From UBA10133 sp964528565 (GTDB lineage: Bacteria; Patescibacteriota; Microgenomatia; UBA1400; MFAQ01): 5,272 bases of DNA. Shown here piece by piece: positions 1 to 5,272 of the stretch. Below the pieces are notes generated by a model that was not told where the DNA came from, made no database searches, and saw only the letters and a list, made by a program, of their open reading frames with translations. A program made the position numbers and the translations under genes. The stretch lies in NCBI GenBank assembly GCA_964528565.1, contig CAZGSP010000064.1:1-5272 (forward strand), in the 5' to 3' direction. How positions within the stretch are numbered: the stretch's first letter is position 1; every line of letters starts with the position of its first letter.

Positions 1-24
1 CCCGCTTGGATAAGAAGGCTGTTA

Positions 25-222
25 TCATCCTTGATCGGAGATGCTGGAGGTGTTAGCCTCGATCTCGAAGAGGTATTCTTCAATTTTCTTCAATCCGTCC
101 GATTGAGAGAGGATGGCCATAACCGCCGCAAAGAGAAGACAGTTAAAGGTTTTTGGATCCAAAAAAATACACTTCGCGTGACACTCACCATTAACCAGAG
201 GGCAGAAACGGGAAGGGGGCAT
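25..222 (-). CDS. Small four-cysteine protein of unknown function
   Basis: A 65-residue open frame, co-directional with the operon and 39 bases after rpsG. It is the only gene here with a strong Shine-Dalgarno sequence (AAGGAG, 7 bases before the ATG), which is good evidence that it is translated. The N-terminal half holds cysteines C7, C14, C18 and C28 (spacing 6, 3 and 9 residues) in CPLVNGECHAKC and then FNC, plus H15. This could be a small metal-binding knuckle (zinc, less likely an iron-sulfur cluster); that is inferred from spacing only. Residues 29-40 are hydrophobic (LLFAAVMAIL) and 44-57 (GLKKIEEYLFEIEA) look like an amphipathic helix. The hydrophobic run is too short to call a membrane span. 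I do not recognise a named family, although small proteins with CP-G-C-C followed by a helix resemble uncharacterised bacterial and archaeal ones. It ends TGA-TAA. The long opposite-strand frame over this region is a shadow. Confidence 0.72.
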   Translation of the reverse strand: MPPSRFCPLVNGECHAKCIFLDPKTFNCLLFAAVMAILSQSDGLKKIEEYLFEIEANTSSISDQG

Positions 223-229
223 AGAGAGA

Positions 230-235
230 CTCCTT
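230..235 (-). promoter_or_regulatory. Shine-Dalgarno site of the small four-cysteine gene
   Basis: On the minus strand this reads AAGGAG, ending 7 bases before the ATG at 222. Both match and spacing are close to ideal for pairing with the 16S rRNA 3' end. It fixes the start of the small gene. It also contrasts with rpoC, rpsL and rpsG in the same operon, which have no comparable site. Confidence 0.8.
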
Positions 236-261
236 TTAGGGTACGGGATTTATGGGGTATT

Positions 262-738
262 TTACCATCTAAAATGAGCAAAGGCTTTGTTGGCCTCGGC
301 CATTTTGTGGGTATCAAGCTTCTTCTTGATGGCGGCACCGGCGTTTTCGTGAGCCTCAACGATCTCGGCGGCGAGCTTGTCGGCCAGAGTGCGGTAAGGA
401 TTGGCACCACGGGCTTTGGCGGCGTTGATGAGCCAGCGGATAGCCAGAGAGCCCCGGCGCTCTGGGCGGATAGGAGTAGGCACCTGGTAGGAAGCTCCAC
501 CGACACGTCGGGAACGAACTTCGATGGTGGGCTTAATATTATCCAAGGAAGCATGCAGATACTCGACTCCGTCTTGCTTGGTTTGCTCGGCGACGATGTC
601 AATAGCCTTGTAGACTTGTTTGGCGGCAACCGATTTTCGACCGTCTTCCATGACGCTCGTAATCAGCTTGGCCACCAACGGACTGCCGTAAATTGGATCG
701 AACTGGATTTTTTTGGCTGGGGTTTTCTTGGATCTCAT
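262..738 (-). CDS. rpsG: 30S ribosomal protein S7
   Basis: S7 is the primary binder that nucleates assembly of the 16S rRNA 3' major domain (the 30S head) and lies near the E site. The product is 158 residues, close to the usual 156 or so. It starts MRSKKTPAKK, with the basic N-terminal arm that contacts rRNA. The signature beta-hairpin region is at 74-87 (VRSRRVGGASYQVP), followed by PIRPERRGSLAIRWLINAAK and the conserved C-terminus MAEANKAFAHFRW at 146-158. The ATG at 738 is the only sensible start: the same frame meets the rpsL stop codon (748-750) three codons upstream. The 9-base gap to rpsL is AT-rich and holds no Shine-Dalgarno sequence, so translation probably depends on coupling to rpsL or on leaderless-like or A/U-rich initiation (inference). 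In E. coli, S7 represses its own operon by binding the rpsL-rpsG intercistronic RNA. The very short gap here leaves no room for that structure. Confidence 0.98.
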   Translation of the reverse strand: MRSKKTPAKKIQFDPIYGSPLVAKLITSVMEDGRKSVAAKQVYKAIDIVAEQTKQDGVEYLHASLDNIKPTIEVRSRRVGGASYQVPTPIRPERRGSLAIRWLINAAKARGANPYRTLADKLAAEIVEAHENAGAAIKKKLDTHKMAEANKAFAHFRW

Positions 739-747
739 ATATGTATG

Positions 748-1170
748 TTATTTTTTGACCGGTGAAGGGCTTTTGGTACCGTATTTACTACGGCTGGAGC
801 GGCGTTTTTCGATACCACCGGTATCTAATTTCCCTCTGACAATGTGATACTTAACACCCGGAAGATCCCGGACACGGCCACCGCGGATAAGGACAATGCT
901 GTGCTCGGCCAAGTTGTGACCTTCGCCCATGATGTAGGCGGTCACTTCCTGCTTGTTACTAAGACGGACACGGGCAATTTTCCGAAGAGCGGAGTTTGGC
1001 TTTTTGGGAGTCATGGTCTTGACCTGCAAACAAACTCCTGCCTTCTGAGGGCTTTGGGTAGCGACCATGCGACGTTTGACCGAGTTGAAACTCTTGCGGA
1101 GGGCAGTAGTTTTCACTTTTCGGGCACTATTGATGCGGCCGTGTTTAATTAGTTGGTTAGTGGTAGGCAT
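748..1170 (-). CDS. rpsL: 30S ribosomal protein S12
   Basis: S12 lies at the interface side of the small subunit near the decoding centre and helps control translational accuracy. The 140-residue product has the family core: TPKKPNSALRK at 54-64, EVTAYI at 75-80, GEGHNLAEHS at 82-91, RGGRVRDLPGVKYHIVRG at 96-113, and RSKYGTK near the end. The start at 1170 gives MPTTNQLI, the normal S12 N-terminus. The open frame extends upstream to 1242, but that part overlaps rpoC and has no S12 similarity. The protein is about 16 residues longer than E. coli S12, mostly from a roughly 13-residue segment near residues 26-38 (SFNSVKRRMVATQ). Firmicutes-type S12 proteins carry a similar segment. R101 falls where E. 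coli has K88 (K87 in the mature protein), a site linked to streptomycin resistance. D102, the Asp that RimO methylthiolates in some bacteria, is present. No clear Shine-Dalgarno precedes it. It lies 19 bases after rpoC and 9 bases before rpsG. Confidence 0.98.
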   Translation of the reverse strand: MPTTNQLIKHGRINSARKVKTTALRKSFNSVKRRMVATQSPQKAGVCLQVKTMTPKKPNSALRKIARVRLSNKQEVTAYIMGEGHNLAEHSIVLIRGGRVRDLPGVKYHIVRGKLDTGGIEKRRSSRSKYGTKSPSPVKK

Positions 1171-1189
1171 AGTTTGCTCGTGTATTTTA

Positions 1190-4100
1190 TCAGATATTCT
1201 CGATCCTGGCACGCAACTTGCTGGTAGGAACCAACCGGCCAATAATAACGTTTTCTTTCATACCGACGAGATGATCGATCTTTCCCTGAGTGGCGGCGTC
1301 CGTGAGGACACTGGTGGTGTCCTGGAAGGAAGCGGCGGATAGCCATGAGTCGGTGTGAAGGGCGGCCCGGATGGTACCCAAAATGAGGTTCGTAGCAGTC
1401 GCCGGTTCTCCACCCTGAGCGATGATGGCTTCGTTGGCCATTTCGTAACTACCACGACTGATGACGTCTCCTGCGACCAAACTCGTGTCTCCCAAAGAGT
1501 CGATGCGGACATAGTCACACATCTTGCGGACGATGACTTCAAAGTGTTTGTCGTGAATACCAATTCCCTGAGACTCATAAATGGACTGGATTTCGCCGAT
1601 AAGATAGTTCTGGGCAGATCTAAGACCTTTGATCTTGAGAAGTTCTTTGATATCGACTCCACCGACAGCCAGTTGAGTACCAATGGCGATCAGTTCTCCA
1701 TCTTCAACCTTTAGAGGCATAGCCAGAGGAATGAGATATTCCTTGCGGTCATCTTTTTTGCCGGTAGGGGTGACGGTAACCAAGTTTCCGTTATCGGTTT
1801 CGACTATCTTGACCTTGCCGGAAACTTCAGAGATCGGGGCAACCAGCTTCGGCTGACGGACTTCGAAAAGTTCGGTCACCCGGGGTAAACCTTGGGTAAC
1901 GTCGACTCCCGCAACACCTCCGGAGTGCTTGGTACGCATAGTAAGCTGAGTGCCCGGCTCTCCAATAGACTGAGCGGCGGTGACTCCAACGGGGTCCCCG
2001 ATGACAGCGATTGAGTTGCTTGCCAGACTGTTTCCGTAGCACTTAACGCAGAGACCAAAACGCATCTTACAAGTGAGAGGAGAACGGACTTCGACTTCTT
2101 TGATTCCCGATTTGGCTATTTCGGCCGCAATTTCTTCGGTAATCATTTCTCCGGCACCGACCAAAACTTTGTGGGTTTCGGGAGAAACAACTTTCTTGGC
2201 GGCAAAGCGGGAGTTAATGCGTTTTTCGAAGATCTTACCGCGGTTATCCTCGGTGGAAATGGTGACGAATTCATCGGTACCACAGTCTTCGGCGCGAATG
2301 ATAGCATCGTGACTGACATCGACCAACCGGCGGGTAAGGTAACCGGCGTCGGCGGTACGCAGAGCGGTGTCGGTAAGACCTTTTCTGGATCCACGAATGG
2401 AAGTAACGTATTCAAAAATGTTCAGACCTTCACGGAAGTTTCCCTTGGTCGGCAGTTCTACCATGTTTCCCAGAGGATCGACGTTGATACCACGCATAGC
2501 AGAAAGCTGTTTGATGGTATTTTTGGTGATACGACCCATACCGGTATCAATAATGAGACGAACCGGATTTTCCTCGGAGAATTCCTGCCAGGTTTTTTCG
2601 GCCAGATCTTCGGCGGTATCCATCCACATTTGGATGGTAAGTTTTCTTCTTTCTTCATTCGTAATCAAGCCGGCGTTATAGTTCTCTTCGATCTCTTTGG
2701 CTTTTTGGTTTCCGCCTTCGATGACAGCGGCTTTTTCCGAGTACATTTCATTGTCGGAAATGGCAAAAGAGAGACCGGAGATCGTAGAGTAGGCAAAACC
2801 AATATTCTTGACGCCGTCGATGAGCCTGACCACACGTTTGATGTCGAGCTCTTTGATGGCGCGGTGGAACATGGCGGAAATTTCTTTTCGAGGAAGATTA
2901 TGATTAATGAATTCCCACTCCTTGGGCAGAATTTGATTGAAAATTATCCGACCAACCGTAGTCTCGGTTAACTCCGAACTGCCGGCCGTCAGACGAACTT
3001 TGATTGGCTGGCGGGGATTGAGGGAGCCGGTTTCATAGGCGGTGATAGCTTCCGTAGGAGAGGAAAACGGCATGGTGTACGGAGCCAGTTTGTTGTCGAT
3101 CGAAGTCAGGTAGTAAACACCGATGGCCATTTCTTTGGAATCCGGAATGGAGACCGGGTTTCCGGCGGATGGTTTGACCAAGTTGAACTGAGGAAGCATA
3201 TGCTTCTTGGCTTCCATAATGGCTTTTTTGGTGAGAGGTACGTGAACAGCCATTTGATCTCCATCGAAGTCGGCGTTGAAACCGCCACAAACGACGGGGT
3301 GCAAGCGGATCGCGGCACCATCGACCAGCACCGGCCAGAAAGCTTGAATAGATAACTTGTGGAGCGTGGGGGCACGGTTGAGGAGGACGGGGTGCTTTTT
3401 GGTAATTTTTTCCAGAATATCAAAAACTTCCGGTTGCCGTTTTTCGATCAACACTTTGGCGGCTTTGACGTTCGGAGCCATGTCTTGTTTGATCAGTTCG
3501 TGAAGAACAAAAGGCTTGAACATTTCGAGAGCCATGTCTTTGGGAAGACCACACTGGTTGAGTTTAAGTTCCGGGCCGACGACGATCACGGAACGGCCGG
3601 AGTAATCGACGCGTTTACCCAATAGGTTCTGGCGGAAACGGCCTTGTTTACCCCGAAGCATATCGGACAGCGATTTGAGAGTCTTACCGGTGCGTGAGCG
3701 GCGGGTGGAACGGGCCTGAGAAGAGTCGATCAAAGAATCAACGGCTTCCTGAAGCATGCGTTTCTCATTTCTCAAAATAATTTCCGGTGCTCCAAGATCG
3801 ATGAGGTGTTTGAGACGGTTGTTACGGTTGATCACTCTGCGGTAAAGATCGTTCAGGTCGGAGGCGGCAAAGCGGCCACCGGAAAGCTGAACCATGGGAC
3901 GAAGATCGGGGGGGATAACGGGAAGGGTCTGAACTATCATCCACTCCGGATTGATCTTGGCGTCGGCCAGGCCGCGGACCACTTGAAGCCGTTTGGTGGC
4001 TCTCAGTTTTTTGGCCTCCGAGGGACTGTTGAGGTCCTCTTTGAGTTTGGCGGCGAGTTCGTCCAGGTTAACTTTTTTCAGAGCATCGAGGAGAGCTTCC

Positions 4101-4897
4101 GAACCCATGCCGGCTTCGAGCCAATCGGTCAGCCTATACTCTTCCAGTTTGGCAAATTCGGAGTCCGAAACCAGAGAGTTGGCCTGAATTCTTTCGACAA
4201 GGGCGCCCAATTTGCTATAGATTTCTTCGGTAAAAGTAAGCTCGACCACCATTTGTTCGCGTAAAGAGGCGACTTTTTGTTTGTATTGAACTTTTAAGTC
4301 TTCCGTTTTTAGCTCCAGTTCATCTTTAACTTTTATTTTCTTTTTTAGGTCCGCTATTTCTTTTTCGCCCAGAGTTTTGATGTCTTCGATTTGTTTGTCA
4401 AAATTTACACGAACTTCGGTCAGCTTGGCTTCTTTTTGGGTTTCGACACTCGCCAGGGCAGTTTCCCGTCCCTCTTCATTGACGGACATGATAAGGAATT
4501 TACTGAAATAGATCACCGAGGTAAGAGCCTTAGGGGAAATATCAAGGAGAAGGGAAAGCTTGCTGGGGGCACCTTTGAAAAACCAAACATGAGCGACCGG
4601 AGCGGAAAGCTCGATGTGTCCCATACGTTCACGACGGACGCGGCTAAGAGTGACCTCAACACCACATTTGTCACAAACTATGCCCTTGAAACGGACTCGT
4701 TTGTACTTTCCACAGTAACATTCCCAGTCTTTGGTCGGTCCAAAAATACGTTCACAGAAAAGACCGTCTTTCTCGGGTTTTTGAGTTCGGTAGTTAATGG
4801 TTTCCGGCTTGGTGACCAGACCATAAGACCAGCTACGGATATCTTCCGGACTGGCCAGTCTGATCTGTAGACCTGAGAAATCGACGATGTTGTTCAT
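1190..4897 (-). CDS. rpoC: RNA polymerase beta' subunit
   Basis: Complete 1235-residue beta' subunit, the catalytic partner of RpoB in the core enzyme. Visible in order: N-terminal zinc site C60/C62/C75/C78; a charged coiled-coil-like insertion at about 137-235; clamp helices that bind sigma at about 353-391; lid/rudder and switch region at about 400-450; the magnesium-binding NADFDGD at 541-547 (D543, D545, D547); bridge helix at about 832-861; second zinc site C872/C943/C950/C953; trigger loop at about 985-1001; and the conserved end HLVGMKENVIIGRLVPTSK. There is no large trigger-loop insertion of the E. coli SI3 type. The trigger loop reads MRTKH where most bacteria have MRTFH, so K990 replaces the conserved Phe. 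The ATG at 4897 gives the usual N-terminus (VDFSGLQIRLASPEDIRSWS). No Shine-Dalgarno is seen in its A-rich leader. The gene ends with TGA followed immediately by TAA, and rpsL starts 19 bases later. Confidence 0.99.
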   Translation of the reverse strand: MNNIVDFSGLQIRLASPEDIRSWSYGLVTKPETINYRTQKPEKDGLFCERIFGPTKDWECYCGKYKRVRFKGIVCDKCGVEVTLSRVRRERMGHIELSAPVAHVWFFKGAPSKLSLLLDISPKALTSVIYFSKFLIMSVNEEGRETALASVETQKEAKLTEVRVNFDKQIEDIKTLGEKEIADLKKKIKVKDELELKTEDLKVQYKQKVASLREQMVVELTFTEEIYSKLGALVERIQANSLVSDSEFAKLEEYRLTDWLEAGMGSEALLDALKKVNLDELAAKLKEDLNSPSEAKKLRATKRLQVVRGLADAKINPEWMIVQTLPVIPPDLRPMVQLSGGRFAASDLNDLYRRVINRNNRLKHLIDLGAPEIILRNEKRMLQEAVDSLIDSSQARSTRRSRTGKTLKSLSDMLRGKQGRFRQNLLGKRVDYSGRSVIVVGPELKLNQCGLPKDMALEMFKPFVLHELIKQDMAPNVKAAKVLIEKRQPEVFDILEKITKKHPVLLNRAPTLHKLSIQAFWPVLVDGAAIRLHPVVCGGFNADFDGDQMAVHVPLTKKAIMEAKKHMLPQFNLVKPSAGNPVSIPDSKEMAIGVYYLTSIDNKLAPYTMPFSSPTEAITAYETGSLNPRQPIKVRLTAGSSELTETTVGRIIFNQILPKEWEFINHNLPRKEISAMFHRAIKELDIKRVVRLIDGVKNIGFAYSTISGLSFAISDNEMYSEKAAVIEGGNQKAKEIEENYNAGLITNEERRKLTIQMWMDTAEDLAEKTWQEFSEENPVRLIIDTGMGRITKNTIKQLSAMRGINVDPLGNMVELPTKGNFREGLNIFEYVTSIRGSRKGLTDTALRTADAGYLTRRLVDVSHDAIIRAEDCGTDEFVTISTEDNRGKIFEKRINSRFAAKKVVSPETHKVLVGAGEMITEEIAAEIAKSGIKEVEVRSPLTCKMRFGLCVKCYGNSLASNSIAVIGDPVGVTAAQSIGEPGTQLTMRTKHSGGVAGVDVTQGLPRVTELFEVRQPKLVAPISEVSGKVKIVETDNGNLVTVTPTGKKDDRKEYLIPLAMPLKVEDGELIAIGTQLAVGGVDIKELLKIKGLRSAQNYLIGEIQSIYESQGIGIHDKHFEVIVRKMCDYVRIDSLGDTSLVAGDVISRGSYEMANEAIIAQGGEPATATNLILGTIRAALHTDSWLSAASFQDTTSVLTDAATQGKIDHLVGMKENVIIGRLVPTSKLRARIENI

Positions 4898-4919
4898 GTT
4901 TTTGTTAGGTTTACTTTAA

Positions 4920-5272
4920 TTACTGATTTTCTATATCCGGGGTTGGATCTCCGGCTTCTGCCGATTCCTCACTGACTTCTTCCACGGGCTCTCCGGTTTC
5001 GTCCTCTTCTTCAAAGGTCGAAGCTTTGAGCTCATCGGACATACTGGTGGCTTCGGTAATCTCGGCGGCAATTTCGGGCTTGATGGCCGATAGCTCTTCG
5101 GCGGCGGCGACTACTTGACCGGTGGGCACGACCGCAAGACAAAGCGAGTTGAGCTCTTTAACCAAGACCTTGAAGGACTCGGGGATCGAAGACATTGGAA
5201 TAGTATCTCCCTTGACAATGGCTTCGAAAGCTTTGGAGCGACCGACGACATCCTCGGACTTGAGAGGAAGCA
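4920..5272 (-). CDS. rpoB: RNA polymerase beta subunit, C-terminal end (partial)
   Basis: This is the last 116 codons of the beta subunit of DNA-dependent RNA polymerase; the 5' part lies beyond the right edge. The frame stays open to the edge and reads LPLKSEDVVGRSKAFEAIVK, then IPESFKVLVKELNSL. This is the conserved RpoB C-terminal segment that packs against the beta' N-terminus. The methionine at 5195 is internal, not a start, because conserved RpoB sequence continues upstream of it. After KELNSLCLAVVP, where many RpoB proteins end within a few residues, the chain runs on for about 70 residues. It is first an alanine/glutamate-rich stretch, then an acidic tail: 14 Asp/Glu in the last 33 residues and no Lys or Arg there. 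The usual LQSLGLDV motif appears as LNSLCLAV. The gene ends with TAA, 22 bases before rpoC, as expected for an rpoBC operon. The identity is very secure; the role of the tail is unknown. Confidence 0.97.
   Translation of the reverse strand, partial: LPLKSEDVVGRSKAFEAIVKGDTIPMSSIPESFKVLVKELNSLCLAVVPTGQVVAAAEELSAIKPEIAAEITEATSMSDELKASTFEEEDETGEPVEEVSEESAEAGDPTPDIENQ

Noticed and set aside
223..261. Possible terminator or promoter between rpsG and the small gene
   Set aside because: The C-rich runs (TACCCC, TACCC) are direct repeats, not an inverted repeat, and no T-run follows. No -10/-35 pair fits in the 39 bases.
739..747. S7 autoregulatory RNA structure between rpsL and rpsG, as in E. coli
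   Set aside because: The gap is only 9 AT-rich bases, with no room for the known hairpin.
31..765. 244-codon open frame on the plus strand opposite rpsG and the small gene
   Set aside because: It has no recognisable protein features and mirrors the codon pattern of rpsG, which is certain. It is an antisense shadow.
1171..1242. A longer rpsL with 24 extra N-terminal codons
   Set aside because: The extra part overlaps the end of rpoC and has no S12 similarity, while MPTTNQLI at 1170 is the standard S12 start.
2171..2971. 266-codon open frame on the plus strand inside rpoC
   Set aside because: It lies wholly opposite conserved RpoC sequence. Its Phe/Gly-rich composition is what results from reading the complement of that gene.

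Overview
The window is a piece of the bacterial rif/str operon, read entirely from the minus strand. In transcription order (high to low coordinates) it holds the 3' end of rpoB, all of rpoC, rpsL, rpsG, and then a small unrecognised four-cysteine gene. All genes point the same way with short gaps (22, 19, 9 and 39 bases), and I see no terminator or promoter between them. The layout therefore looks like one transcription unit that makes RNA polymerase beta and beta' together with ribosomal proteins S12 and S7.

Region by region: bases 4920-5272 encode the last 116 residues of RpoB, including an unusual acidic tail. Bases 1190-4897 encode a complete 1235-residue RpoC with both zinc sites, the catalytic NADFDGD motif, the bridge helix, the trigger loop and a charged coiled-coil insertion in the N-terminal third. 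Bases 748-1170 encode S12 (140 residues, long form) and bases 262-738 encode S7 (158 residues). Bases 25-222 encode a 65-residue protein with four cysteines. It is the only gene here with a clear Shine-Dalgarno sequence, and it sits where fusA usually follows rpsG. The last 24 bases show nothing recognisable.

Organism: clearly a bacterium using the standard code. There are no in-frame TGA codons inside the genes, and glycines use GGN. Several traits argue against Proteobacteria: no SI3 insertion in the RpoC trigger loop, an S12 with the extra ~13-residue segment also known in Firmicutes, and a coiled-coil insertion in RpoC. Weak or absent Shine-Dalgarno sites, a lysine in the trigger-loop 'MRTKH' motif and the general look of the proteins suggest a Candidate Phyla Radiation (Patescibacteria) or Chloroflexota-related lineage. 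That placement is an inference from remembered family patterns, not from a tree.

Most of the window is conserved core machinery. The points worth a second look are the small cysteine-rich gene, the trigger-loop substitution, arginine at the streptomycin-associated S12 position, the RpoC and RpoB lineage-specific segments, the contrast in Shine-Dalgarno use, and the tandem TGA-TAA stops after two genes. I did not find a convincing new multi-gene system.
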